NCBI GenBank assembly: GCA_004535795.1
Contig: SPIA01000001.1
Location: 381,895 to 445,894, forward strand
DNA: 64,000 bases
Reading direction: 5' to 3'
Origin: Gammaproteobacteria bacterium LSUCC0057
GTDB lineage: Bacteria; Pseudomonadota; Gammaproteobacteria; Pseudomonadales; Porticoccaceae
Part shown: positions 26,215-35,202 of the stretch, one piece after another
Position numbering within the stretch: the stretch's first letter is position 1
Layout: each line of letters begins with the position of its first letter
Program-made: the position numbers and the translations under genes
Notes under the pieces: model-generated
The model's database searches: none
Seen by the model: the letters and a program-made list of their open reading frames with translations, nothing else
Told to the model about the DNA's origin: nothing

Positions 26215-26850
26215 TCACTCCTCAATCTCGCGCAGCGGTTGGTCGGGCTTGGCATAGCTCAGCCGCGCCAAACGGCTCGCCTGCAGGTACTCATCTAAGC
26301 CGCTCAGTGCGACAGTGTCGGCGCTGGCGAGATCCAGCGAGCCATCGCTGCGCAGCGCCGCATCGGGCAGCGTCAGTGCAACGATCTCACCGATCACCAG
26401 ATGGGTGGCGTTGATCTCCAGCGGCATATGTTGGCGCAGCTGCATGCCGATCTGGACGGTGGCCTCGGCGACAAAGGGGGCGCTGAAGCCATCCAGCCAC
26501 TGCTCTGTGAGCCCACAAGCGGCAAACTCCGACTGCTCGGCGGGGTAGCGTGCCGCGGTTTGATGGGCTTGGCGGTAGATAGCGCGGTTGATGTGGTTGA
26601 TGGTGTACTCGCCGCTGGCCAGCAGGTTAGCCAGGGTGTGGCGCTCGTCACCGCCGGGGCGCACCACCAGCGCCAGCAGCGGCGGGTGCGAGCCCAAGTG
26701 CACCACCGAACTCATCACCGCCAGATTGCTCTGGCCGCTGGCGTTGGCGGTGCCGACCAGATTGGCCGGTTTGTAACCGCTGACCGAGTTGATCAGCGCA
26801 GCGCGGTAGCGCGAATCGAAATTTTCTAGGGCGTTGCGATCAAAGTGCAT
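26215..26850 (-). CDS. Flavin reductase-like (DIM6/NTAB) family protein
   Basis: 211 residues of the FMN-binding split-barrel reductase family: VSGYKPANLVGTANASGQSN, VRPGGDERHTLANL and SGEYTINHI. These use NAD(P)H to reduce flavin or bind FMN tightly. It heads the leftward row that ends at cryptochrome DASH, so it could supply reduced flavin to the photolyases; that link is inference. ATG 26850 is preferred over a GTG four codons upstream. Confidence 0.82.
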   Translation of the reverse strand: MHFDRNALENFDSRYRAALINSVSGYKPANLVGTANASGQSNLAVMSSVVHLGSHPPLLALVVRPGGDERHTLANLLASGEYTINHINRAIYRQAHQTAARYPAEQSEFAACGLTEQWLDGFSAPFVAEATVQIGMQLRQHMPLEINATHLVIGEIVALTLPDAALRSDGSLDLASADTVALSGLDEYLQASRLARLSYAKPDQPLREIEE

Positions 26851-26929
26851 GGTGATACTCACAGATCAAAAAACTGGCGTACAGGCTACCGTGAATGGAG
26901 TGCTATTTGAACCAAAAATAGGCGCTTTT

Positions 26930-27844
26930 TCACCTGGTGGTGGGCGGCGCAGCCAGCGCGGAGAGCAACTGTTGGCGCAGCGCCTGTAGGCCGCGCCCTT
27001 TATTGGCCATGCGCCAGGCCAGCAGCGCCGGTTGCGCCGCCGCTTGAGGTGGCCGCAGTGGCAGCAGTAGACCGTCGGTGAGCTGGTCGGCGATGCGGTG
27101 CAGCGGCAGATGACCGATGCCGATACCGGAGACAATAGCGGCCTGTTTCTGTTCAATAGTCTGGACAAAAAAACGACTGCCATGTTGGCCAAGACCGGCG
27201 CTGCGAGCGATGTCAGTGACTGAGGTGTCGTGGCTGACCACCCGTCGCGCCTGTTGGAACAGTTGCTCGCAACCGGCCTCACTGGCGGCGAGGTGGCTGA
27301 GTGGGTGAGCGGCACCGATCACCGCCTGCAACGGAAGCGGCGCCAGCGCCGCACTGCTGAGCCCCTGTTGGCTAGGCAGTGGTCCGCCGGCGCCGATCAG
27401 CAGATCGATGCGCTGCTGCTGTAGCGCCTCCCAACCGCCGTTGAGGATATGCTCACAGAGATCCAGCTCAATTGTCGGGTGCTGGCGCATAAACTGCTCA
27501 AGTTGCGGCCACAGCAGCGGGTAGGGGAACAGCGACTCGACGCCAATGGTGATGCGGCTCTCCCAGCCAGTGGCGATTTCATGGGCGCGCTGCGCCAGCC
27601 GCGCGGTGGTCTGCAGTATCTCGCGACCCTCGGCGAGCAGTAGTTGCCCGGCCGGCGTCAGCACCGATCGGCGGCCTTGGCGACGGTAGATGGCGAGCCC
27701 TAACTGTTCTTCAAATTTTTGAATGGTATATGACAAAGCCGAGCTAGTTTTGCCCAGCTCTAATGCTCCGCGGGCAAAACTGCCGCGCCGCTCAATGGCG
27801 TCTATCGCTTGTAATAGTTCAGTATTTATAGTCTTTTGAGTCAT
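26930..27844 (-). CDS. LysR-family transcriptional regulator
   Basis: 304 residues. The N-terminal winged helix (1-65: GSFARGALELGKTSSALSYT) and a substrate-binding domain (about 90-295) are typical. It is divergent from doxX-azoR-pirin across 180 bp, the usual arrangement for a LysR regulator of its neighbours. The signal is probably a quinone or electrophile, by inference from its targets. Confidence 0.88.
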   Translation of the reverse strand: MTQKTINTELLQAIDAIERRGSFARGALELGKTSSALSYTIQKFEEQLGLAIYRRQGRRSVLTPAGQLLLAEGREILQTTARLAQRAHEIATGWESRITIGVESLFPYPLLWPQLEQFMRQHPTIELDLCEHILNGGWEALQQQRIDLLIGAGGPLPSQQGLSSAALAPLPLQAVIGAAHPLSHLAASEAGCEQLFQQARRVVSHDTSVTDIARSAGLGQHGSRFFVQTIEQKQAAIVSGIGIGHLPLHRIADQLTDGLLLPLRPPQAAAQPALLAWRMANKGRGLQALRQQLLSALAAPPTTR

Positions 27845-27935
27845 ATCTAGGTCCTCGCCTGGTGACTGTCACCGTCGCTTTTGATCGCCAATTAATTGTT
27901 GAAAATTTTTGATCATTCTAAACAAAACAGACCCC

Positions 27936-27963
27936 TTATTGAAATTTATTGGCTGCCTATAAT
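27936..27963 (+). promoter_or_regulatory. Likely promoter of doxX-azoR-pirin
   Basis: TTATTG, a 16-base spacer and a perfect TATAAT in the LysR-doxX gap. AT-rich sequence at 27890-27925 upstream is a plausible LysR binding zone. Confidence 0.5.
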
Positions 27964-28024
27964 GGTCGCCATGCTGGGGCAGTCGCCGCGGCTGGAGAGC
28001 CTACCCACTGCGAGGAGAGAGAGT

Positions 28025-28468
28025 ATGAATAAGTCCCTAGCACTGCTGTTGCAGAGCACCCCCGGCGCCGATGCGCTGATATTGCGGTTGAGTGCCGGTG
28101 TCATTTTTGTGGGCCACGGCGGCCAAAAATTGTTCGGTTGGTTTGGCGGCTACGGCCTGCAGGCGACCGCTGGCTGGATGGAGTCGGTAGGGTTGGCCCC
28201 GGGGGTATTGATGGCGGCGCTAGCCGGGGGCGCAGAATTTTTCGGCGGTTTACTGCTGCTCCTCGGCTTGGCAGTGCGCCCCGCTGCGCTGCTGCTGGCG
28301 GCCACTATGGTGGTGGCGATTGTTGCGGTTCACCTGCCCAATGGGCTGTTTATGGCCAACAATGGCTACGAGTTTGCTCTGGCGCTGTTGGCGATTAGCG
28401 CGGCACTTGCAGTGCGCGGTGCCGGCAGTTGCAGTGTCGATCGCTGGTTGCAGGCGCGCCGTGGCTGA
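28025..28468 (+). CDS. DoxX-family membrane protein
   Basis: 147 residues with four hydrophobic segments and the family pattern LRLSAGVIFVGHGGQKLFGWFGG near the N-terminus (shown in part). DoxX proteins sit in the inner membrane and are tied to thiol or quinone redox stress. The ATG at 28025 follows GAGGAGAGAG. It is 32 bases before azoR. Confidence 0.85.
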   Translation: MNKSLALLLQSTPGADALILRLSAGVIFVGHGGQKLFGWFGGYGLQATAGWMESVGLAPGVLMAALAGGAEFFGGLLLLLGLAVRPAALLLAATMVVAIVAVHLPNGLFMANNGYEFALALLAISAALAVRGAGSCSVDRWLQARRG

Positions 28469-28500
28469 AATTTTACACACGTTAAAGATGGAGAAGTGAT

Positions 28501-29088
28501 ATGCGTGTTTTACACATTCGCAGCAGTGCCCGCAGCGAGGGGTCAATTTCGCGGCAGATAGGCAATTATTTAGTGGCAGCGCTCGGCGCTACGGTGCAGT
28601 TGCGCGATCTCGCTGAGCAGCCACTACTGGCCATCAGCGCCGAAGATCTGATCGATCTACACGCCTCAAACCGGCAGCCGCGCGCCAGTTTGCAGGCTCA
28701 GTTTGCCCAGTCGCAGCAACTGATCGACGAGCTGAACAGTGCCGATACGGTGATTATTGAAGCGCCGATGTACAATTTCGGCCCGCCGGCGGTTCTTAAA
28801 CAGTGGGTCGATGCCATTTGTCGCGCAGGGGAAACCTTCCGCTACAGCGAGTCGGGGCCGGTTGGCCTAGTGAGCTGCCGCCGCGCCGTGGTGGTGACCA
28901 GCAGTGGCGGGGCGCCACTGGGTGGTGAAGGCGATTTTGTCGGTCCCTATTTAGAGCGGATCTGTCGGTTTATCGGCATTGACGAGGTCTACCATTTGCG
29001 CGCCTCGGGCTCCAAGGGGGCGCCGGAGCAGCTGTTGGCGACCGCCACAGAGCAGGTCGACGCACTGCTGGCCGACTGGGCGGTGTGA
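28501..29088 (+). CDS. azoR: FMN-dependent NADH-azoreductase
   Basis: 195-residue flavodoxin-fold quinone/azo reductase. It has RSSARSEGSISRQIG (FMN phosphate site), APMYNFGPPAVLKQWVDAI and VVTSSGGAP. The enzyme does two-electron reduction of quinones and thereby protects against electrophiles. It shares an operon with doxX and pirin under a divergent LysR regulator. Confidence 0.92.
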   Translation: MRVLHIRSSARSEGSISRQIGNYLVAALGATVQLRDLAEQPLLAISAEDLIDLHASNRQPRASLQAQFAQSQQLIDELNSADTVIIEAPMYNFGPPAVLKQWVDAICRAGETFRYSESGPVGLVSCRRAVVVTSSGGAPLGGEGDFVGPYLERICRFIGIDEVYHLRASGSKGAPEQLLATATEQVDALLADWAV

Positions 29089-29134
29089 GTGCGCCCAGCG
29101 CTTGGCCATTATTGACGTGCCGTGGAGTGACGAG

Positions 29135-30013
29135 ATGAGAACATTGCACCGCGTGGTTACCGCGCAACCGACCAGCGATGGCGCCGGTGTGCGCATACTG
29201 CGCCTTGGCGGCAGCGCGCTGCAACCGCTGCTCGACCCATTTTTGATGATCGATGAGCTCAAGTCGGAGCACGCAGCCGACTACCTGGGCGGGTTCCCCG
29301 AGCACCCGCACCGCGGCTTTGAGACCATCACTTATATGAAACAGGGGCGAATGCGTCACCGCGACCATATGGGCAACGAGGGCGTGATTGAAGGCGGCGA
29401 TCTGCAGTGGCTGACCGCCGGCTCCGGGGTGTTGCACGCCGAGATGCCCGAGCAGCAGTCGGGATTGCTGCACGGTTTTCAGATCTGGCTCAATCTGGCG
29501 GCGGCAGAAAAAATGCAGCCGCCCGCCTATCGCGAAATAAAGTCGGCGCAGATTCAGTGCGCGTTACTCGCTGGGGGCGGTTCTGTGCGCGCTTTGTGCG
29601 GTCGGGCGCGGTTGAGCGAGGGGGCTGCTGCACCGCCAGTCAGCGTCGGTCGCGACAGCGCATTGACCACCCAGCCGCTACTGCTCGATCTGCAGCTGTC
29701 GCCCCACCAGCAGCTGAGCGTTGCCCCGGCGGAAGACAATAGCGACACGCTGTTGATCTACCAGTACCACGGCGCCAGCACCGAGCTCGCCCGCGGCCAG
29801 CTCGGTATCTACACCGGCAGTGGCGCGCTGACGTTGCAGGCCGGCCCGCAGGGCGGTGCGGCGCTGCTGCTGGCGGGGCGGCCACTGCGCGAGCCGATTG
29901 CGCAGTACGGGCCATTCGTGATGAACACCGCACAGCAGATCGAACAGGCGCTGGCCGATTACCGCCGCGGCCGCCTAGTGGTACCGGTACTGACCGACCG
30001 ACTGGCTGAGTGA
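29135..30013 (+). CDS. Pirin family protein (quercetinase-like cupin)
   Basis: 292 residues. The N-terminal cupin has DPFLMIDELKSE, FPEHPHRGFETITYM with the metal His residues, and GDLQWLTAGSGVLHAEMP. Bacterial pirins bind iron and some open flavonol rings. The ATG at 29135 follows TGGAG. Beside azoR it fits quinone or flavonol detoxification. Confidence 0.9.
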   Translation: MRTLHRVVTAQPTSDGAGVRILRLGGSALQPLLDPFLMIDELKSEHAADYLGGFPEHPHRGFETITYMKQGRMRHRDHMGNEGVIEGGDLQWLTAGSGVLHAEMPEQQSGLLHGFQIWLNLAAAEKMQPPAYREIKSAQIQCALLAGGGSVRALCGRARLSEGAAAPPVSVGRDSALTTQPLLLDLQLSPHQQLSVAPAEDNSDTLLIYQYHGASTELARGQLGIYTGSGALTLQAGPQGGAALLLAGRPLREPIAQYGPFVMNTAQQIEQALADYRRGRLVVPVLTDRLAE

Positions 30014-30095
30014 GCGGCTGCGGTTCGCTGCAGGTGATTATGCGCCGCGGCAGTGGTGCTAAGATAGCGGCTTTGCCAAGGACGAGGTTGCCGTT

Positions 30096-31703
30096 TTGCC
30101 CACCATAGCCGATGCTCTACCGCTCTCCACCCACCTCGCTGCGCTTTTAGCGGCACTGGCCGGAGGGGTGCTGGTCAAGCCGTTAAAGCTGCCGCCGCTA
30201 GCCGGCTATCTGGCTGCTGGTTTTGTCCTCTACCTGCTCGGCTTCCGAGCGACCACAGGTATTGAACAGCTGGCCGAGTTGGGCATCACGCTGATGCTGT
30301 TTACCATCGGTTTAAAACTCGATCTGCGCAGTTTAGCCAGCCGTGAGATTTTGCTGCCCTCGCTGGCGGCGACGCTGGTGTGGAGCGCTGTGGTGACAGT
30401 GAAGTTACTGCTTGTGGTGGCATGGTTGGGCGGTTGGCTGGCGCCGCTCACACTCACTGTGGAGCAGGCGCTGCTGATCGCTTTTGCACTGAGTTTTAGC
30501 AGCACCGTCTGTATTATTAAGCTGCTGCAAGAGCACGACGAGCTAAAAACCCGCCACGGCCGCATCGCTATCGGTGTGTTAATTATTCAAGACCTGCTCG
30601 CAGTCGCTTTTTTAGTGGCGGCACTTGGCAAATACCCCTCGCCGTGGGCGTTGGCGCTGCCGCTTTTGTGGTTTGCCCGGCCGCTGCTCGACCGGTTGTT
30701 GCGTTACGGTGGTCATGGTGAGCTGTTGCCGTTGGCCGGTTTGGCATTGGCGCTGAGTGCGGCGTGGCTGTTTGAACTGGTCGACGTCAAAGGCGATTTG
30801 GGTGCACTGCTGCTCGGTGCACTGTTGGCGGGGCGCGACAAGAGCGCTGAGCTTTACAAGTCGCTCAACCAATTTAAAGACTTGTTTTTGGTCGGTTTCT
30901 TCCTCTCTATCGGCCTCACCGCACTGCCCGACTGGCAGTCGCTGTGGCTGGCGCTGGCCATTACGCTGCTGTTACTGCTTAAAGGCGTGCTGTTTTTTGC
31001 CCTGTTGGTGGCGCTCAAGGTGGCGGTGCGCAGCGCCTTTTTGGCCGCCTTGGCATTGACCAATTTCAGTGAGTTTGGGCTGATAGTGGCACAGATGGGC
31101 TATCAGCAGGGCTGGTTGGAGAGCCGTTGGTTGGTGACCTTGGCGCTGGCGGTGACCTTGTCGTTTGTGGTCTCATCGCTGCTGTCACAACACGCGCACA
31201 GCCTTTATAGCCGCTGGCGGCGTGCGCTCTACCGCTTTGCGCCGGGGCAGCAGCTGCAACACCAGCCGATCTCGGTCGAGGGTGCCGAGGTGCTGGTGGT
31301 CGGGTTGGGTCGAGTCGGCAGTGCCGCCTACGACCGCTTGGTGCAGAGCTATCCCGGGCGGGTCTGCGGCATCGATGTCGACGAGCAGCGCCAGGCTGAA
31401 CATCTCAAAGCGGGTCGCCGGGTACTGCTCGGCGATGGTGAGGATATCGACTTCTGGAGCAAGTTAGAGCTCAACACGGTATCGCTCATTATGCTTAGTG
31501 TGCCCAATGTCAGCGAGATGCAGTTCATGATTGAACAGATGCGCGGCTCTGGGTTTGGCGGGCGCATCGTCTGTATCGCCCGCTATGAAGACGAGCGTCA
31601 GCTGCTGTTAAAAGTAGGTGCCGACGCAGTATTTAGCTATTTTAGCGAGGTCGGCGTCGGCTTCGCCGATGAGGGCCAGCGGTTGCTGGCCGGGACCAGG
31701 TAA
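30096..31703 (+). CDS. CPA2-family cation:proton antiporter with TrkA-N domain
   Basis: 535 residues. About 12 membrane segments (1-370) with the CPA2 pattern LPPLAGYLAAGF and VLIIQDLLAV are followed by a cytoplasmic RCK domain (395-535) with the NAD site VLVVGLGRVGSAAYD. It is KefB/KefC/YbaL-like and probably moves potassium or sodium against protons. The start is TTG with GACGAGG 8 bases upstream; no better start is in frame. Confidence 0.88.
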   Translation: MPTIADALPLSTHLAALLAALAGGVLVKPLKLPPLAGYLAAGFVLYLLGFRATTGIEQLAELGITLMLFTIGLKLDLRSLASREILLPSLAATLVWSAVVTVKLLLVVAWLGGWLAPLTLTVEQALLIAFALSFSSTVCIIKLLQEHDELKTRHGRIAIGVLIIQDLLAVAFLVAALGKYPSPWALALPLLWFARPLLDRLLRYGGHGELLPLAGLALALSAAWLFELVDVKGDLGALLLGALLAGRDKSAELYKSLNQFKDLFLVGFFLSIGLTALPDWQSLWLALAITLLLLLKGVLFFALLVALKVAVRSAFLAALALTNFSEFGLIVAQMGYQQGWLESRWLVTLALAVTLSFVVSSLLSQHAHSLYSRWRRALYRFAPGQQLQHQPISVEGAEVLVVGLGRVGSAAYDRLVQSYPGRVCGIDVDEQRQAEHLKAGRRVLLGDGEDIDFWSKLELNTVSLIMLSVPNVSEMQFMIEQMRGSGFGGRIVCIARYEDERQLLLKVGADAVFSYFSEVGVGFADEGQRLLAGTR

Positions 31704-31735
31704 TTATTGCCGAGCGCGCTTGGATCAACAGTAGA

Positions 31736-31745
31736 GGGGGGGGGG
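31736..31745 (+). repeat. Ten-base G homopolymer before the autotransporter promoter
   Basis: G10 ends one base before the -35 hexamer of the esterase autotransporter. It is the longest homopolymer I noticed in the window and is prone to slippage. Confidence 0.9.
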
Positions 31746-31746
31746 C

Positions 31747-31774
31747 TTGCATTGGCCTTTAACTGCCCTATAGT
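31747..31774 (+). promoter_or_regulatory. Likely promoter of the esterase autotransporter
   Basis: TTGCAT, a 16-base spacer and TATAGT, 61 bases before the ATG and directly after the G10 tract. Confidence 0.55.
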
Positions 31775-31834
31775 AATAGGCAAACAGTAGGTATGAATCT
31801 TATTTTAACCAAAAAAAGCAGAGTGAGGGGTAGT

Positions 31835-33730
31835 ATGAAAAATCAAAACAAAACCACCAAGATACGACTTAAGACATTGGCTGTAGCCATCGCTTCTGGG
31901 CTTTCGTTAGGCGCCCATGCTGAAACGCGCTATTTTGACCAGGCACTAGTTTTTGGCGACAGTCTACTTGACGCCGGCAGCATATTTGGGATGCGCTTCA
32001 CTAACCAGATTGAGGGTGGTGAGTATGCGCCAGTCTCATCTCAACTCTGGGCGCAATCTTTGGGTTTAGAAGCGGAGCCTGCAGCCACAGTACTCGACCC
32101 CGCAGCGGGTGGTACCAACTATGCTATTGGTGGGCTGCGTACCGATCAGATATTAGCGACTGTTGTTGGTGAAGGTGATGGTAGTTATTCTCTGGATGTC
32201 TCTGGTGGTGCGATAACCGTTAACGGTACTGCCTACCTAGCCAATAATACGCCAACCTCGAAAACTGTCGCATTCATTGACGGTGGCGGTAATGATTTTT
32301 TGCAAGGTTTGGTTACAGACCAGGCCAGCACGCAAGCCGCCGTCACTCGGTTATTAAGCTCGGTTGTGGCACTTAATACAGCCGGTGTCGACTATATCCT
32401 ATTGAGCAACCTGCCTAACCTAGGCCAAACAGCTGCGGCACAGGCTGCCGATGCTTTGGCGGGAAACCAAAATTTCTCAGCGACTTCGGCGGCTGGCAGT
32501 GCAGGCTTCAATCAGCTGCTCGCCCTCGGTGCGAGTAACACCACTGCTAACATCATTCCAGTGGATACTGCGGGAATGTTCTCTTACGTCCTCTCAAACA
32601 TCGACTCCTTTGGTTACGTGAGTGGTAATGTCGGTGCACCGATCGAGCAGCAGTTTATGTGTTTTGATGGGTCAGGAGAGGATTGTATTGAGCACCCTGT
32701 TTACGGCATCAGTCAGGAGACTGCCGATCCAGATAAACTAATCTTTAATGATGGTGTCCACCCAACGGCTTCTGTTCACGCATTATGGGCAGATTACTTA
32801 AGCGATATTGTCAACGCGCCGCGCATTGTCGGTACCCTGCCGCAGTTGGGTCTCTCCGTGGCTCGCCAGCAGTTGCAGGTCGCGGGCGATCAGTTCAGCG
32901 AGCAGCGCGGTAACCCCGGCGCAACCAGTTGGTTTATTGCTGGTGCCTTGGGTAGCGCCGATATCGATACTGTGGGTAGCCCGGAAGATCAGCACAACTC
33001 GGTCTCTATCGGTGGGTTTGTGCCGCTCAGCGAGCAGCTCACCCTCGGCGGTGTAGTCAGTTTTGGCGATCAGGAGACCGACCTGCGCGGTGGCAGCATC
33101 GACAGCAGCAGCGTCGGTTTCACCGCCACCTTGAGCTATCGCGACGACGCACTGTTTGTCGAGGCGATCGGTTCGCTGGCGCTCTCTGACCACGACGACG
33201 TGCAGCGCAGTTTCAATTTGGGCCCGCAGCAGTTGTTGGCCACCGGCGCGACCGACGGCGAAGCGCTCGCCCTCGATCTGCTGGTCGGCTACGACCTGAT
33301 GGCCGCTGCCGACACCTTGCTGGCGCCGGCAATCGGCGTGAGTATGGTCAACAGCACCGTAGACGGCTACCTGGAGAATGGCGGGGCGGTGTCTAACTAC
33401 CAGTGGAGCGATCAGGAGCTTGACAGCCAACAGCTGCGCGTTGGTTTGATCGGCAAGATGGCGGTTGGAGACGGTGTGTCGCTGCAGGCCGAACTGTTTG
33501 CTAATGACGAGAGCGAGGACGGCTTTACCCAAGTGACGGTTAAGAACAGCAGTGTCGGCTTCCCGAGCTATCAGCTGCCGGGCATTTATATCGATGGTGG
33601 CAGCTTCTTCACTGCTGACCTAGGTGTCTCAATGGCGGTCGGTGCCGGCCGCCTGCGGGTCGGTTACAGTTACTCCGACCAAGGTGAGGGCAGCGATTCA
33701 CTGCGGGTTAACTACAGCGCCCGCTTCTGA
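31835..33730 (+). CDS. GDSL-esterase autotransporter (EstA-like)
   Basis: 631 residues, type Va secretion. Signal peptide to about 29 (AHA/ET). The SGNH/GDSL passenger (30-322) has nucleophile Ser43 in VFGDSLLDAG, GGTNYAIGG, IDGGGNDF and NDGVHPTASVHA for the Asp/His pair. The autotransporter barrel (about 340-631) ends in RVNYSARF with terminal Phe. It is predicted to display an esterase on the cell surface. The passenger DNA (to about 32805) is 43-57 % GC in the lines counted, the barrel 63-70 %, so the two halves may have different histories. ATG 31835 follows GTGAGGGG. Confidence 0.92.
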   Translation: MKNQNKTTKIRLKTLAVAIASGLSLGAHAETRYFDQALVFGDSLLDAGSIFGMRFTNQIEGGEYAPVSSQLWAQSLGLEAEPAATVLDPAAGGTNYAIGGLRTDQILATVVGEGDGSYSLDVSGGAITVNGTAYLANNTPTSKTVAFIDGGGNDFLQGLVTDQASTQAAVTRLLSSVVALNTAGVDYILLSNLPNLGQTAAAQAADALAGNQNFSATSAAGSAGFNQLLALGASNTTANIIPVDTAGMFSYVLSNIDSFGYVSGNVGAPIEQQFMCFDGSGEDCIEHPVYGISQETADPDKLIFNDGVHPTASVHALWADYLSDIVNAPRIVGTLPQLGLSVARQQLQVAGDQFSEQRGNPGATSWFIAGALGSADIDTVGSPEDQHNSVSIGGFVPLSEQLTLGGVVSFGDQETDLRGGSIDSSSVGFTATLSYRDDALFVEAIGSLALSDHDDVQRSFNLGPQQLLATGATDGEALALDLLVGYDLMAAADTLLAPAIGVSMVNSTVDGYLENGGAVSNYQWSDQELDSQQLRVGLIGKMAVGDGVSLQAELFANDESEDGFTQVTVKNSSVGFPSYQLPGIYIDGGSFFTADLGVSMAVGAGRLRVGYSYSDQGEGSDSLRVNYSARF

Positions 33731-33748
33731 GTGACAAGCGTCTAACAA

Positions 33749-33782
33749 GCCTCTGCGGGGAGACCCGCAGAGGCTTTTTATT
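33749..33782 (+). terminator. Rho-independent terminator after the autotransporter
   Basis: Perfect 11-bp arms GCCTCTGCGGG and CCCGCAGAGGC around GAGA, followed by TTTTTATT, 18 bases after the stop. Confidence 0.95.
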
Positions 33783-33805
33783 GTAACGATAGTAGGGGCA
33801 GTGTT

Positions 33806-35191
33806 ATGACCAGTAGAGAAAAACTTTATCGCGCCACTCTCGCAGTATTGCTGCCGGCACTGCTGTTTGGTTGCCAACCGCAGCCGCAACAGCCTTCGGC
33901 GGTGGCGGTAGCTCTGCAGCGCGCCGAGCAGTACCGCGACTACAACGCGCTGATAGCAATCGATAACAACGCCGGTGAGGCGCCGGTGGTGCAGGGCGGG
34001 GCGCTGGCCGGTTGGCCAATTGTGGTTAAAGACAACATCGATGTCGCCGGCCTGGCCACCACGGCGGGCACGCCGGCACTGGCTGAGTACTACCCGGGCG
34101 AAGATGCCGGTGTAGTGGCGCGGTTGCGCGACGCCGGCGCAGTGGTGGTCGGTAAAAGTAATCTACACGAGCTCGCCTACGGTATTACCAGCAAAAATTA
34201 CGCTTACGGTACGGTTCACAACGCCTTGGATTTTGACTTAATCGCCGGTGGTAGCAGCGGCGGCACCGCGGTCGCGGTGGCACTGGGTATCGTAGACGCT
34301 GGGTTGGGTACCGATACCGGCGGCTCCACCCGTATTCCGGCAGCACTCAATGGCATTGCCGGCTTTAGGCCGACAGTCGGCCGCTATCCCGATAGTGGGT
34401 TGGTGATGATTAGCTCCAGCCGCGACACCGCCGGGCCGATGGCCGCCACGGTCGGCCAGGTGCTGGCGCTCGATGCGGTGATGGCCGACGAGCCACCACA
34501 AGCCGTGCCGGCCGAGCTGGCTGGGCTGCGGTTGGGCGTCCCCCGCGAATACTTTTATGAGCAATTAGAGCCCGCCGTGGCGACAGCGATGGCCGAGTTG
34601 ATGGCGGCACTCAGTGAGGCCGGTGTGGTACTGGTAGAGGCCAATCTAGACGGTATTGGTGAGCTCAATGATGCGATTGGCTTCCCGCTGGTGCTGTTCG
34701 AAACTGGCCAGCTGCTGCCGCAGTTTCTCGCCGAGGCGCGGCCAGCATTGAGCACAGCCGAGTTTGTCGATTCGATCGCCAGCCCCGATGTGCGCGCGGC
34801 GGTCTCCGCCGCGTTCTCAGGCGCTATCTCGGAGCAGAGCTACAGCGCCGCGCGCGATCAGCTGCGACCGCAGCTGCAAACGCTTTATGCCGATTACTTT
34901 GCCCGCAATCAAGTGGACGCGGTGCTGGTGCCGACCGTGCCGCTGACCGCGCGCGCCATCGAAAGTACCGCGGATACGGTGGAGTGGAACGGTCAGCAGC
35001 AGCCGACCTTCCAGAGCTATATTCGCAACACCGACCCGTCTAGTAACGCCGGCATTCCCTCGCTGAGCCTGCCGCTGCCGGTAGCCGCCGGCGAGCGCGC
35101 AGTCGGTGCCATGCTTGACGGTCCGGCAGATAGTGATGTCAGATTATTGCAGATTGGCTTGGCGATCGAGGCGCTGCTGGCCAGGCCTTAA
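33806..35191 (+). CDS. Amidase-signature hydrolase, predicted lipoprotein
   Basis: 461 residues. A signal with lipobox LLFGC (Cys23) is followed by the amidase-signature fold: Lys75 in IVVKDNID, the cis-Ser in AGGSSGGTA (about 151) and nucleophile Ser174 in GTDTGGSTRIPAA. Relatives cleave mandelamide, indoleacetamide or aryl acylamides. A membrane-anchored periplasmic form would act on amides before uptake. The terminator just upstream suggests its own promoter, though I see no clear one in the 30 bp between. Confidence 0.9.
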   Translation: MTSREKLYRATLAVLLPALLFGCQPQPQQPSAVAVALQRAEQYRDYNALIAIDNNAGEAPVVQGGALAGWPIVVKDNIDVAGLATTAGTPALAEYYPGEDAGVVARLRDAGAVVVGKSNLHELAYGITSKNYAYGTVHNALDFDLIAGGSSGGTAVAVALGIVDAGLGTDTGGSTRIPAALNGIAGFRPTVGRYPDSGLVMISSSRDTAGPMAATVGQVLALDAVMADEPPQAVPAELAGLRLGVPREYFYEQLEPAVATAMAELMAALSEAGVVLVEANLDGIGELNDAIGFPLVLFETGQLLPQFLAEARPALSTAEFVDSIASPDVRAAVSAAFSGAISEQSYSAARDQLRPQLQTLYADYFARNQVDAVLVPTVPLTARAIESTADTVEWNGQQQPTFQSYIRNTDPSSNAGIPSLSLPLPVAAGERAVGAMLDGPADSDVRLLQIGLAIEALLARP

Positions 35192-35202
35192 GTTGAGGGC
35201 GG

